Shown: positions 40,329 through 49,602 of the stretch, piece by piece
How the letters are laid out: every line of letters begins with the position of its first letter
Numbering within the stretch: the first letter of the stretch is position 1
DNA from: an uncultured Clostridia bacterium
Lineage (GTDB): Bacteria > Bacillota_A > Clostridia > TANB77 > CAG-508
Direction of reading: 5' to 3'
NCBI GenBank assembly: GCA_944392525.1
Contig: CALXXB010000001.1
Location: 1-64,000 of the forward strand
DNA length: 64,000 bases
The notes under the pieces: generated by a model
Seen by the model: the letters and a program-made list of their open reading frames with translations, nothing else
Database searches by the model: none
What the model was told of the DNA's origin: nothing
Translations under genes and position numbers: made by a program

Positions 40329-43085
40329 TTATACATTTTTTCCATGGCAGTTTTTGTATTTCTTACCACTTCCACATGGGCAAGGATCATTTCTACCAAT
40401 CTTTGGTCCTTCATTTCTTACAGTTCTATCAACATCTGTACCTATCTTAGAACCACCGTCAACACTATGAATTGCCTCTAATGCTGCTCCTGTAATTTTT
40501 ACAGTTTCTTGGCGTTTAGCTTCCCCTCCTGCTCTTACATGCATTAAGATTTTTGTTACATCAACCTTAATATCATTTACCATTTCATCAAACATGTCAA
40601 ATCCTTCTAGTCTATATTGAACAACAGGGTCTTTTTGACCATATGCACGAAGTCCAATACCATTTTTTAATTCATCCATACTATCAATATGGTTCATCCA
40701 TTTTTCGTCAACAACTTTAAGCATTACAACTCTTTCAAGTTCTCTCATTTGTTCAGAAGTAATCTCATCTTCTTTTGCTTTATATGAATCTAAAGCTCTC
40801 TTCTTTAATTCTTCTGATATTTCTTCTGGCTTTTCTTGATGTTCTTTTACAAAATCTTGCATATCAAGTCCGAAAATGTTCATTATATCATTATTTAAAG
40901 ATTCAACATTTACTTTATTTGATTCATGTTCTACATAAATTCCTGGTAATTCGTCTGCAACGAATTCTATCATACTTATAATGTTATCATGAATGTTTTC
41001 GCCATCTAGAACTTGTCTTCTTTGTTTGTAGATTATTTCTCTTTGAGCATTCATAACATCATCATATTTTAATACATTTTTACGTATTGTAAAGTTTCTG
41101 CTTTCTACTTTCTTTTGAGCATTTTCAACTGCATTTGAAATCATCTTTGATTCTATAGGCATATTTTCATCTGCACCTAAAGTATTATAAACCTTAGTAA
41201 TTACGTCTCCACCGAAGATTTTCATTAAGTCATCATCTAGACCAATATAGAATCTTGACTCTCCTATGTCTCCTTGACGTCCAGCACGACCACGTAACTG
41301 GTTATCAATTCTTCTTGATTCGTGTCTTTCAGTACCTATAATCTTTAATCCGCCTGCTTCTATTACTTTTTGTTTTTCTTCTTTTATTTGCTCATCATAT
41401 TTCTTAGTTAACTCTTTAAATTTTTCTCTTGCTTTTAATATGTCTTCATCATCTGTTTCATAATAAGTATTTGATTCTTCTATTAATTCTGGAGAAATCT
41501 TTTGTCTTCTCATTTCTTCTTTTGCTAAATATTCGCTATTTCCTCCAAGCATAATATCAGTACCACGACCTGCCATGTTTGTTGCAATTGTTACTGCTCC
41601 AAATTTACCAGCTTGAGCGATAATTTCAGCTTCTTTTTCATGGTATTTAGCGTTTAATACTTCATGTTTTATACCTTCTTGTTTTAATAATCTAGAAAGT
41701 TTTTCTGATTTTTCAATAGAAACAGTACCAACTAGAACTGGTTGTCCTTTTTTATGACTTTCTTTAATGCTTTCTACTATTGCTTTATATTTTGCATTTT
41801 CATTTTTATAGATAACATCATTTTCATCTTTACGAATCATTGGTTTGTTTGTTGGTATTTCAACAACGTCTAAGTTGTATATTTCCTCAAATTCTGCTGC
41901 TTCTGTCATAGCAGTACCTGTCATACCAGATAATTTATCATACATTCTAAAGAAGTTTTGGAATGTAATTGTAGCTAGTGTTTTTGATTCATCTGCTATT
42001 TTAACATGTTCTTTAGCTTCAATTGCTTGGTGAAGACCATTATTATAACGTCTACCATACATAATACGACCTGTAAATTCATCAACAATTAAAACTTCTC
42101 CATCTTTAACGATATAATCTATATCTTTTTTCATAACACCATGTGCACGTAAAGCTTGATTTACATGATGAACTAATGTAGAGTTCTCCAAATCATTGAA
42201 ATTCTCTAATCCAAATGCTTCTTCAGCTTTCTTAATACCTTTTTGTGTTAATGTTGCTGATTTTGCTTTTAAGTCTACAATGTAATCATATTTTTCATTA
42301 TCTTCTGCTTGTTCATAATCTTTTATGTCTTCTTCTACAATTACTTTTGGTGTTAATCTTCTAACAAAGTTATCAGCCTTTTTATATAAATCAGATGATT
42401 CATTTGCTCTACCAGAAATAATAAGTGGTGTACGGGCCTCATCAATTAAAATACTATCAATCTCATCGACGATTGCGTAATGTAATCCACGTTGAACTAA
42501 TTGGTCTTTATAAATTACCATATTATCTCTTAAGTAATCAAAACCAAATTCATTATTAGTTCCATATGTAATATCTGCATTATATGCTGCTTGTTTTTCT
42601 TTTGGTTCCATTCCTGCAATTACTAAACCAACAGATAGTCCCAAGAATTTATATAATTTACCCATCCATTCACTATCTCTTTTTGCTAAGTAATCGTTTA
42701 CAGTAATTACATGAGCACCTTTTCCTTCTAGTGCGTTTAAGTATACTGGCAAAGTAGCAACTAAAGTTTTTCCTTCACCTGTTTTCATCTCTGCGATTCT
42801 ACCTTGGTGTAAGATGATACCACCTATTAATTGAACATCAAAATGTCTCATTCCTAAAACTCTTTTTGAAGCTTCTCTTACAACTGCAAAAGCTTCTGGT
42901 AAGATATCATCTAATGTTTTACCATTTTTTAATTGCTCTTTAAAATAATCTGTTTTAGCTCTTAATTCTGAATCACTTAATTTTGAAATTTCATCTTCCA
43001 ATCCATTGATTTTTTCAACAATTGGCATTACTCTCTTAACTTCTTTTTCACTGTAAGATTTAAAAATCTTTTTAAAAATACTCAT
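40329..43085 (-). CDS. secA: Preprotein translocase ATPase SecA
   Basis: Motor of Sec-dependent protein export at the SecYEG channel. The 918-residue product contains Walker [15 protein letters not shown] near residue 99, the [19 protein letters not shown] segment near 207 and TGTA(M) near 392. [14 protein letters not shown] near 505 and the helical scaffold are also present. The C-terminal SEC-C zinc motif [14 protein letters not shown] binds SecB or ribosomes. The TTG at 43097 lies on the AGGAAGGA ribosome site, so the ATG at 43085 is preferred. Own promoter and terminator. Confidence 0.97.
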   Translation of the reverse strand: MSIFKKIFKSYSEKEVKRVMPIVEKINGLEDEISKLSDSELRAKTDYFKEQLKNGKTLDDILPEAFAVVREASKRVLGMRHFDVQLIGGIILHQGRIAEMKTGEGKTLVATLPVYLNALEGKGAHVITVNDYLAKRDSEWMGKLYKFLGLSVGLVIAGMEPKEKQAAYNADITYGTNNEFGFDYLRDNMVIYKDQLVQRGLHYAIVDEIDSILIDEARTPLIISGRANESSDLYKKADNFVRRLTPKVIVEEDIKDYEQAEDNEKYDYIVDLKAKSATLTQKGIKKAEEAFGLENFNDLENSTLVHHVNQALRAHGVMKKDIDYIVKDGEVLIVDEFTGRIMYGRRYNNGLHQAIEAKEHVKIADESKTLATITFQNFFRMYDKLSGMTGTAMTEAAEFEEIYNLDVVEIPTNKPMIRKDENDVIYKNENAKYKAIVESIKESHKKGQPVLVGTVSIEKSEKLSRLLKQEGIKHEVLNAKYHEKEAEIIAQAGKFGAVTIATNMAGRGTDIMLGGNSEYLAKEEMRRQKISPELIEESNTYYETDDEDILKAREKFKELTKKYDEQIKEEKQKVIEAGGLKIIGTERHESRRIDNQLRGRAGRQGDIGESRFYIGLDDDLMKIFGGDVITKVYNTLGADENMPIESKMISNAVENAQKKVESRNFTIRKNVLKYDDVMNAQREIIYKQRRQVLDGENIHDNIISMIEFVADELPGIYVEHESNKVNVESLNNDIMNIFGLDMQDFVKEHQEKPEEISEELKKRALDSYKAKEDEITSEQMRELERVVMLKVVDEKWMNHIDSMDELKNGIGLRAYGQKDPVVQYRLEGFDMFDEMVNDIKVDVTKILMHVRAGGEAKRQETVKITGAALEAIHSVDGGSKIGTDVDRTVRNEGPKIGRNDPCPCGSGKKYKNCHGKNV

Positions 43086-43136
43086 TTTAGCTTTCAATCC
43101 TTCCTAAAAGTTATTTATACACATTAATACCTGTAT

Positions 43137-43165
43137 AATATATCACTAATATTTGTTTTTATCAA
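43137..43165 (-). promoter_or_regulatory. Promoter of secA
   Basis: On the minus strand TTGATA (43165-43160), 17 bp, TATATT (43142-43137) with extended TGA. Confidence 0.72.
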
Positions 43166-43189
43166 GAAAATTTCAATATTTTTTAAAAT

Positions 43190-43231
43190 TTTGAAATAGA
43201 GAACAGCTCCATGTTGCTGGGGCTGTTCTCT
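43190..43231 (-). terminator. Terminator of the 44145 hydrolase gene
   Basis: 13-bp stem (43198-43210 with 43219-43231; outer part AGAGAACAGC/GCTGTTCTCT) and 8-nt loop; moderately T-rich tail. Confidence 0.85.
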
Positions 43232-43254
43232 TCTCTGTAGGCTCAATCTTGAAA

Positions 43255-44145
43255 TCACAAAATTGACAGGTCTTTCAGTTTCCGAATAGCAAGAGCCATG
43301 GAGCCACTATGACTGGCTTCGATAATAAACTCTTGTGTCCAATCAGCATCATAGTACTGTTCATTATACCCGATAATACCGTCTCCAAGAATAGATAGTT
43401 TCCTATCAAGATGAAGAAGATAATTATTAATCAGGTCAAAAGGTTTACGAACGATACGAGACCTAACTATATAAGCCTCATGTTTTGATATTCTAGAGAA
43501 GTCTGCAACTTTAGTTAAAAAGTAAGACCTCTTAGTTATATCATCGTTAACCTTATGTGGAACAAATATGAGCCGATATATAATCCGGTCAAGTAGACCC
43601 AGGGTCGACATTACTTCCTCATCACTTATGACTCCGCCAAAAGCTGGTGACACAAATATAAGCTTTACCTTTTTTTCATCTCTTTCAAGATAATTTAAGG
43701 TTTGTGCAAACTGTGCCGCCGATTTGGAATGACCTAATAATATTATCTTATAATTACAATAATTGTGGTTAAGATAATTAGCTAGCTCTCTAGCACTTTG
43801 GTCAATTCCTTCACATTCAAAAGGAAAGTAGGCTGTGATTACTTCATAGTCTGCATTTCCTCCAATCAGGAGATTTAACTCCTTTTTAGGAATCATAAAG
43901 ATTGGATCGTGCTTTGTTATTCGGTTGTTGTCGTTCAGACTGATGTTCCAACCGTTTCCCATGACTATAAGAGTCCGTGATCTTCCTTCTTTTAGTCTTT
44001 GAACGATTAGATTAGAGCTCTTGTAGAGTATATTCTCCATATGGTAACCAGAACACTGGAATATGCACCTCCAAATGAGATAGCCACATGCCAATAAGAG
44101 AAGAACAAAAGCAAGACCTTCTGTAAAACTAGTTAATAAACTCAT
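43255..44145 (-). CDS. Membrane-anchored alpha/beta-hydrolase-like protein
   Basis: 296-residue protein with an N-terminal membrane helix (about 8-27). A possible alpha/beta-hydrolase fold follows, with nucleophile elbow KIILLGHSKSAAQFAQTL near residue 138 and a LIFVSPAFGG strand near 166. A late His (EASHSGSMAL near 280) could complete the triad. Substrate unknown. Codons (CGG, CGA, CTC, GTC, ATC) and GC content differ from secA next door, suggesting acquisition. ATG at 44145 follows TTTGGAGG; the TTG further up lies in the ribosome site. It has its own promoter and GC-rich terminator. Confidence 0.65.
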   Translation of the reverse strand: MSLLTSFTEGLAFVLLLLACGYLIWRCIFQCSGYHMENILYKSSNLIVQRLKEGRSRTLIVMGNGWNISLNDNNRITKHDPIFMIPKKELNLLIGGNADYEVITAYFPFECEGIDQSARELANYLNHNYCNYKIILLGHSKSAAQFAQTLNYLERDEKKVKLIFVSPAFGGVISDEEVMSTLGLLDRIIYRLIFVPHKVNDDITKRSYFLTKVADFSRISKHEAYIVRSRIVRKPFDLINNYLLHLDRKLSILGDGIIGYNEQYYDADWTQEFIIEASHSGSMALAIRKLKDLSIL

Positions 44146-44176
44146 GTTTCCTCCAAACAAAGCCTACATAATAATA

Positions 44177-44205
44177 ATTTTACCATATTTTAGGAAAATT
44201 ATCAA
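44177..44205 (-). promoter_or_regulatory. Promoter of the 44145 hydrolase gene
   Basis: On the minus strand TTGATA (44205-44200), 17 bp, TAAAAT (44182-44177) with extended TGG. Confidence 0.7.
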
Positions 44206-44267
44206 TTCATATTTCCAATACAATTCTCATATATTTTACTAAAACTTAAATGAAATGAGGAATTAGT

Positions 44268-44816
44268 ATGTTTGTTTTTAATGTTAAAGTAAATGGAAAT
44301 AAGCTATTTAAAACTTTTATAATTTGTTCAGTACTTCTTTTACTTATAATAGTTTGTATTGTTATCTTTAGAGTTATAAATGGTGCTAAAAACAATCCTA
44401 ACAACTCTACTTGCCTACCACAAAATAAAGTAAATACTATTAGCACTGGAAACTATACAAATGTTTTAAAAGCAGTTCATGATAATATTGATAGTTATGT
44501 TGGAGTTCAAGTTAATTTTACAGGATATGTATATCGTGTTTTAGATTTAAAAGAAAATCAATTCGTTTTAGCAAGAGATATGATTATTTCTTCTGATTTC
44601 CAAAGTGTAATTGTTGGATTTCTTTGTGAGTATGAGAAAGCAAATGAGTTTGATGACAATACTTGGGTTGAGATAACAGGACAAATTTATAAAGGTAATT
44701 ACCATGGTGACATGCCTATTGTAAAGGTAACAAAAATGAACGAAGTTAACAAACCAAATGACGAATATGTATATCCTCCAGATGAGACTTATATACCTAC
44801 AGATGGAGTAGTTTAA
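44268..44816 (+). CDS. Membrane-anchored DUF1980-like protein
   Basis: 182-residue protein with one N-terminal membrane helix (about 15-37) and an external domain. The domain (about 62-165) resembles the C-terminal part of the TIGR03943/YcgQ (DUF1980) family. It shows VGVQVNFTGYVYR near 80, FVLARDMIISSDFQSVIVGF near 100 and TWVEITGQIYKG near 134, then VTKMNEVNKPNDEYVYPP. The family's usual Cys pair is absent. YcgQ partners with a permease (YcgR) in metal or thiol-related operons; no such permease is adjacent. GAGGAATT precedes the ATG. Family assignment is by motif resemblance. Confidence 0.55.
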   Translation: MFVFNVKVNGNKLFKTFIICSVLLLLIIVCIVIFRVINGAKNNPNNSTCLPQNKVNTISTGNYTNVLKAVHDNIDSYVGVQVNFTGYVYRVLDLKENQFVLARDMIISSDFQSVIVGFLCEYEKANEFDDNTWVEITGQIYKGNYHGDMPIVKVTKMNEVNKPNDEYVYPPDETYIPTDGVV

Positions 44817-44833
44817 AGTATACTTCAGATTTG

Positions 44834-44862
44834 TTTACATTTTTTAGATTATGTGCTATAAT
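44834..44862 (+). promoter_or_regulatory. Promoter of the RelA/SpoT-like gene
   Basis: TTTACA at 44834-44839, 17 bp, exact TATAAT at 44857-44862, extended TGC. Confidence 0.75.
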
Positions 44863-44910
44863 ACTATCTGTATGTAAATTTATTTAAAGAATGAAAGGTG
44901 AAAAATACGA

Positions 44911-46362
44911 ATGAATGAATTTAAAGAACAAATACAAAGATTAGCTCATAGAGCTCTTCCAAATACTTCACAAGAACAGGAAGCAATTAAAAATTATGGA
45001 GATAGACAATTAGAAAAATATGGTGAATTTCATGAGAATCCATATGTAAGAGACTATTTTAACCATCTAGTAGCTGCTGTAATGATATCACAATATGAAA
45101 ATTATGAGCAGTCAGGTATTAATATTCCATATAGATATAAGGCTCGTAAAAGTACACGAGATAAAGTTGATAAACGTTTAAAAAAGGCTACAGTTCATTA
45201 TAACGAAAATGGAGATATTATTGTTGATAATGTTGGCCCTCTTTTAGATATCTTTGCAATGGAAATTGTTTCTAGAAGAAGACCTACTGTAACAACTTCT
45301 AATGATCCTGAAATCCAACAATTACTTGATGAACAGAAAAGAAACCAAGAAGATTTGGAAAGATTTCAAGGATTTAAACGTAAGCTTCTAATAGATGACC
45401 TTAAGCCTCCTAAATCTAGTAATTTGAGATTTGATTGTACTCAAGTAGAATATTATGAAATGTGTAGAGATATATTAAGTAAGTTAAAAGACATAGTTCA
45501 TCCTAATGCAACTGTTTTAAAAGAACATTATGACAATCAACTTGCTATTATTGATCAACGTTTATCTTTCTTGGAATCTTCCCCAGAAAGTCAAGTTACT
45601 CTTGAAGATTTCAAAGACAATTCTGTAAATTTCTTTTCATTACTTTCAGAATTTGAGAGTAGACTTTATAACAAAACAGAATTAGCTGTTCTAACAAAAC
45701 AAATTGCCTCTCTTTTTGAGGACAATCCAATATTTGAGAAATTAGGAGTAAGTTTAAGTGATATACCTGTTGAAGAGAAAAGAACAAAAAATGGATTTGA
45801 ATCAAACTTTATTTACTTAGATACACCTGTTGGAAGAGTAGAATGCCAATTACAAACTGAAAGTCAATATCGTTTTGGTAATTTTGGTTTTGCAGCACAC
45901 ACAAAGTTGTCAGGAAAAAATCTTGAAACTGTTAAAATTCCTCAAAATGTAAAACCAAAAATAAGCCAAAAAGTAGAAGAAGTAAAAGAATTTATTTCTA
46001 GAATACGTGATATATCACCTGATACCTACCTAGCAAGAATGGATGATAACGAAAGAGGACGTGTTATGACTATAGAATTTGGAGATTATCAAAATTATAA
46101 AAAGGTAATTTCTCAAGTTGCAGATGGAGATCCTAGCGAAAGGTTTTTATATAATTATTTTTCAAAACTTTATGCACTTAGAGACGCTTTATTTGATAAA
46201 GAAGAACGTTCTTTAGGATTTATTAAAACAGATGTTGAAGAATATATCGATAGTGATGATTTTAGACACTTTTTAGAAATTGCACCTAGTCTTAATAAAG
46301 ATAATTTAGATATTCAAGATGTTGCTTCACATGAAGATAATGATAGCAATGAAGAAAGATAG
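44911..46362 (+). CDS. Protein with divergent RelA/SpoT-like synthetase domain
   Basis: 483-residue soluble protein, probably undescribed. Residues about 292-335 read KNGFESNFIYLDTPVGRVEC, then QLQTESQYRFGNFGFAAHTK. They align by eye with the (p)ppGpp synthetase signature NGYxSxHxxVxxxxGxxVEVQIRTxxMxxxAExGxAAHWxYK. GPLLDIFAMEIVSRR near 108 corresponds to the Asp strand DLLGIRIIV, but its Arg is replaced by Glu, and the ExQxRT Arg is Gln. About 165 residues of helical insert separate the halves. The protein may therefore be an altered or inactive nucleotidyltransferase. It has its own promoter and shares a terminator with ytvI-like. Confidence 0.55.
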   Translation: MNEFKEQIQRLAHRALPNTSQEQEAIKNYGDRQLEKYGEFHENPYVRDYFNHLVAAVMISQYENYEQSGINIPYRYKARKSTRDKVDKRLKKATVHYNENGDIIVDNVGPLLDIFAMEIVSRRRPTVTTSNDPEIQQLLDEQKRNQEDLERFQGFKRKLLIDDLKPPKSSNLRFDCTQVEYYEMCRDILSKLKDIVHPNATVLKEHYDNQLAIIDQRLSFLESSPESQVTLEDFKDNSVNFFSLLSEFESRLYNKTELAVLTKQIASLFEDNPIFEKLGVSLSDIPVEEKRTKNGFESNFIYLDTPVGRVECQLQTESQYRFGNFGFAAHTKLSGKNLETVKIPQNVKPKISQKVEEVKEFISRIRDISPDTYLARMDDNERGRVMTIEFGDYQNYKKVISQVADGDPSERFLYNYFSKLYALRDALFDKEERSLGFIKTDVEEYIDSDDFRHFLEIAPSLNKDNLDIQDVASHEDNDSNEER

Positions 46363-46390
46363 AAGTTGTTTTTACAACTTCTATCTTTTA
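46355..46390. terminator. Bidirectional terminator between 44911 and ytvI-like genes
   Basis: Perfect 15-bp stem (AAAGATAGAAGTTGT at 46355-46369 with ACAACTTCTATCTTT at 46374-46388) and TTTT loop. It contains both stop codons. Confidence 0.92.
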
Positions 46391-47478
46391 TCAAAAATTG
46401 TTTTAAATACTCCCCTATCTATTAGATTTGCAAATATGTTTTTAACAATTATTAAAACTATTGGACCTACAAGTAATCCGATTATTCCTATTAGTTTAAA
46501 TCCTGTATACATTGCAATTAAAGTAAATATTGGATGGACGCCTATATTTTTACTTACTAATTTTGGCTCTAGAATTTGCCTTACAACACTCATTATAATA
46601 AGTAAAATAATTATTGCAATTCCTAAATTTATATCTCCATTAATTGCACAAATAATTGCCCAAGGAATCATAAAACTTCCTGAACCTAATATCGGAAGAG
46701 CATCTACAAAACCAATTGCTAAAGCCATTAATAATGGATACTGTATATTAAAGCCTACAAATTGTAAAATATATAATCCTATTAGTGATATTATAAAAGA
46801 AACTAAAATCAAACTTACTTGTGCCTTTAAATAACCTCCAAGTGTTCCAATTAATTCTTTTGCATGTACCCATATCTTCTTTACCCAAACTTTTGGCAGG
46901 TGATGTTCTATCTGGTCTATTATATAAATCTTATCAACGCATATAAAATATAATGCAATTACAGTAATACCTATACATATTGCAATAGAAGGAAGACTAG
47001 TTACTAAATTTATTAAACCTGTTAACCCATTTCTTAACCAATTAGAAACCGCTTCTAATACATTTCCTGTAGAGTTTTGTACTACTTGTAACAATTCATC
47101 AGATAAATGTATTTTGTTAAAATTAAAACTTGAAATAAATCCTTGAAATTGTACATATGCTTTATCAAAATAATCATTTATTCCTTGTAATAAACTAGAA
47201 GCTTCAGAAAAAATAGTAATGATAAGCCATGTTAGTGTCCCAAGTATTAGTAAAGATACTATTACAAATATAATAATGGAACTTACTCTCCTAGTAAGGC
47301 CTGTCTTTTTCATAATAAATTTTATTGCTGGTTCTATTATTAAAGAAATTATAAAAGCAACTAAAAAAGGCATATAAAAAATAGATAATTTTAATCCAAT
47401 ATATAAGCCTATTAAAATAAATACGACATATAAAATTCTTTTTAATACTTTACTCCAGTATGATATGTCCCAGACCAT
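46381..47478 (-). CDS. ytvI: AI-2E family transporter (YtvI-like)
   Basis: 365-residue polytopic membrane protein of the AI-2E/PerM exporter family, with about eight helices. The family hallmarks are FYMPFLVAFIISLIIEPAIK near residue 35, GTLGGYLKAQVSLILVSFII near 208, and the DALPILGSGSFMIPWAIICA segment near 258, followed by RQILEPKLVSKNIGVHPI. Length and pattern match the sporulation protein YtvI. The start at 47478 follows GGGAGGAAG; the frame extends 10 codons further without a ribosome site. Cargo unknown. Confidence 0.85.
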   Translation of the reverse strand: MVWDISYWSKVLKRILYVVFILIGLYIGLKLSIFYMPFLVAFIISLIIEPAIKFIMKKTGLTRRVSSIIIFVIVSLLILGTLTWLIITIFSEASSLLQGINDYFDKAYVQFQGFISSFNFNKIHLSDELLQVVQNSTGNVLEAVSNWLRNGLTGLINLVTSLPSIAICIGITVIALYFICVDKIYIIDQIEHHLPKVWVKKIWVHAKELIGTLGGYLKAQVSLILVSFIISLIGLYILQFVGFNIQYPLLMALAIGFVDALPILGSGSFMIPWAIICAINGDINLGIAIIILLIIMSVVRQILEPKLVSKNIGVHPIFTLIAMYTGFKLIGIIGLLVGPIVLIIVKNIFANLIDRGVFKTIFDKR

Positions 47479-47503
47479 TACTTCCTCCCATAAAATTATT
47501 ATA

Positions 47504-47531
47504 TGCAAAAGGACGGCGTAATATCCGTCCT
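47504..47531 (-). terminator. Terminator of the CBS gene
   Basis: 7-bp GC-rich stem (AGGACGG at 47510-47516 with CCGTCCT at 47525-47531), with TTTT when read leftward. Confidence 0.75.
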
Positions 47532-47537
47532 CAATAA

Positions 47538-47984
47538 TTACATATTATTTTGTTTTCCTTCACAATCACAGATGTTCTCTAAAGTATCGCACACTTGTTC
47601 TTTTCCAATTTTATTATCATTATTAGCTAAATCACCTAATGTTAACATTCCTACTACCCTATTATTATCATCACATACAGGAAGCCTTCTTATTTGTTTT
47701 TGACCCATTTTGCTTTCAGCATTTGTTATATCATCTGTTTTTTTACACGTACTTACATCACAAGTCATTATATCACTTATAGGTGTTTGTTTTACATCTT
47801 TATCACAAGCAATACATCTCAAAACCAAATCTCTATCTGTTACTATTCCACATATAGAATTATTGTTATCACATACAGGTAGACAACCCACATGATGTTC
47901 TGACATTAATTTTGCTGCTTCACCAATATTTGTTTCTGGCTTAATGCAACAAATATCTTGACACATACAATCTTGAACTTTCAT
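47538..47984 (-). CDS. CBS-domain pair protein
   Basis: 148-residue cytoplasmic protein made of two CBS domains (about 5-60: CMCQDICCIKPETNIGEAAK, then HHVGCLPVCDNNNSICGIVT; and about 72-125: MTCDVSTCKKTDDITNAESK, then IRRLPVCDDNNRVVGMLTLG). Such stand-alone pairs bind adenine nucleotides and act as energy sensors. The protein is rich in Cys (at least ten), including a CDCEG tail, unusual for this family and possibly metal-binding or redox-sensitive. Monocistronic, with a terminator. Confidence 0.88.
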   Translation of the reverse strand: MKVQDCMCQDICCIKPETNIGEAAKLMSEHHVGCLPVCDNNNSICGIVTDRDLVLRCIACDKDVKQTPISDIMTCDVSTCKKTDDITNAESKMGQKQIRRLPVCDDNNRVVGMLTLGDLANNDNKIGKEQVCDTLENICDCEGKQNNM

Positions 47985-48069
47985 TTTTATTTACCACCTT
48001 TCAAAATTTCTTAGTATTATTTTTAACAAAAAAACAAATAATATTCTATAAATAAATTCTAAAAAGATT

Positions 48070-48104
48070 GTAAATAAAAAAAGAAGATATTTTGAAATAT
48101 CTTC
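48070..48104 (-). terminator. Terminator of the 48970 nucleotidyltransferase gene
   Basis: 8-10 bp stem (GAAGATAT at 48083-48090 with ATATCTTC at 48097-48104); T7 follows when read leftward. Confidence 0.82.
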
Positions 48105-48115
48105 CAATTTTTAAA

Positions 48116-48970
48116 TTAATGTTCAATTCCTTCTTCATCTTTACTTTCGTCTTTATCCGCTTCTTTACCTTTTCCTTGAGAACTAATTTGAGGAATTTTT
48201 CCTGTAAGTCTTCCCTTATTTTCTCTATCAAGTTTTAACTTAATATAATGAGTAGTAGAACGAACCTTCATCTGTTCTTTATCTCTTGGAGTATATATTA
48301 TATTTAAACCTTCTGTTCTAGAAAAATCTTTTTGCAAATCTGAACCTAAGAAAACAGCATCTATTGGTTTTCCATATATTTCTTGTAAGTTTTCATTTGC
48401 TGAATGAAGATCTCTTGTATAATATTTATAAACTCCATACACAAATTTAAAATGTCTTAATATCTCCATTCTTTCTTCATCAGAAATAACAGGCTTTCTT
48501 CCTTTATGTTCTTCTACTAATTCATCAGCTTTTACTCCTACTATTAATCTTTTACATTGACTAGATGCAATTGATAAATTTTCTAAGTGACCTGCATGAA
48601 ATAAGTCATATGTACCGGGAGCATACCCCAAATCATATGGTTTTTCTTGTGCATTATTTACTTCTTCCTGTTTTCTATTTGCTAAATATTCTTCGTATGC
48701 AGATTTCACTTTTGATAATATAACTTTTTGGTCTAGTGTTGTTACAGGAAAAACAAAATCTACACCTCTTAGACATTCTGCAATTTTCATTCTATCTTCC
48801 AAACTTTTTAACGGAATTCCTATTCCTAATTGTTCGCACAAATTTTCATCATAAAGTCCTAATCCAAAAGCTTCAACATTTTCTTCTTGGCTTAATTGTA
48901 TTTGTCTATCTAGATTTTGTAAATCTTCTTCTCTTAATATATCAAAAACACCAGTTTTATATGCTATCAT
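48116..48970 (-). CDS. Tandem cytidylyltransferase-like protein
   Basis: 284-residue protein with two nucleotidyltransferase-like halves. The second half (about 112-250) is canonical: APGTYDLFHAGHLENL carries the HxGH motif, KADELVEEHKGRKP gives the K region, and VRSTT is the RSxGIST-equivalent end. The first half (about 1-95) looks like a decayed copy: YKTGVFDILREEDLQNL keeps GVFDIL but has lost HxGH, followed by the YDENLCEQLGIGIPLKSLED and DFVFPV parts. This resembles the two-domain layout of ethanolamine-phosphate cytidylyltransferase. It probably activates an alcohol phosphate such as glycerol-3-phosphate. The substrate is inferred from family. A charged tail ends it. Confidence 0.75.
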   Translation of the reverse strand: MIAYKTGVFDILREEDLQNLDRQIQLSQEENVEAFGLGLYDENLCEQLGIGIPLKSLEDRMKIAECLRGVDFVFPVTTLDQKVILSKVKSAYEEYLANRKQEEVNNAQEKPYDLGYAPGTYDLFHAGHLENLSIASSQCKRLIVGVKADELVEEHKGRKPVISDEERMEILRHFKFVYGVYKYYTRDLHSANENLQEIYGKPIDAVFLGSDLQKDFSRTEGLNIIYTPRDKEQMKVRSTTHYIKLKLDRENKGRLTGKIPQISSQGKGKEADKDESKDEEGIEH

Positions 48971-48988
48971 ATACTACTCCCCCTCTTT

Positions 48989-49495
48989 TTAAACTATATT
49001 TTTATAAGTTTTCCATTTCTTATCGTTATTTAATACTTCGTCTTTTATAGTTTCTAAATCTAAATCAGAAATCTCATCAATAATCTTATATGCTAATTCT
49101 AATGTTAATATTTTAGGCGTACCTTCTTTGAAAAATATTTTATCTTTAATTTTATCAGGAATTTCAACATTATATTTTTCAATTATACTTTTATTTGTAA
49201 AATCATAATCATCATATATTTGAGGCTTTTCTAATCTGTCTAAATAATGATTATAAAATAAGTAATCTGATACTAAATGTAAAAAATATCCTTGATTAAA
49301 ATCTTCTTCTATATCATTTTTATTTAAAAAATTTTCTAAATTAGTATATGCGGGTGATTTTCCATAATGTGTTTTAGATTTATCATTAGTAAAATCTGGT
49401 TCGATTGAACCATTTAAAAAATCTTGAGAATGTTTTTTGTTGTGTTTTTTTAAATATTCTTGAGCTATTGCTAAATGTACCACAAAACCAGGCAT
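48989..49495 (-). CDS. Zinc-dependent phospholipase C-like (HYG) protein
   Basis: 168-residue protein starting MPGFVVHLAIAQEYLKKH. Conserved His and Asp positions (PGFVVHLAI, NGSIEPDF, KTHYG near residue 41, GYFLHLVSDYLFYNHYL near 70, YDDYDF) resemble the zinc-dependent phospholipase C-like family (PF00882), in which these residues bind metal. The enzymatic role is not proven. A clear paralogue lies at 62035-62592. AAGGAGGAAG precedes the ATG. The downstream nucleotidyltransferase gene starts 18 nt after its stop, so the two are cotranscribed. Confidence 0.6.
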   Translation of the reverse strand: MPGFVVHLAIAQEYLKKHNKKHSQDFLNGSIEPDFTNDKSKTHYGKSPAYTNLENFLNKNDIEEDFNQGYFLHLVSDYLFYNHYLDRLEKPQIYDDYDFTNKSIIEKYNVEIPDKIKDKIFFKEGTPKILTLELAYKIIDEISDLDLETIKDEVLNNDKKWKTYKNIV

Positions 49496-49559
49496 TTTTC
49501 TTCCTCCTTATTAAACATATATATATTTTAGCATAAATTAACATAAGATTCAATATTAA

Positions 49560-49598
49560 TGTATAAAATAAAATGATATGTCGTTTTGACATATCATT
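49560..49598 (-). terminator. Terminator of the 50193 gene
   Basis: 11-bp perfect stem (AATGATATGTC at 49572-49582 with GACATATCATT at 49588-49598); T-rich when read leftward. Confidence 0.88.
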
Positions 49599-49602
49599 AA
49601 AA

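Noticed and set aside
46319..46834. 171-codon plus-strand frame
   Set aside because: Antisense to the YtvI-like gene, which has clear family motifs and a good start.
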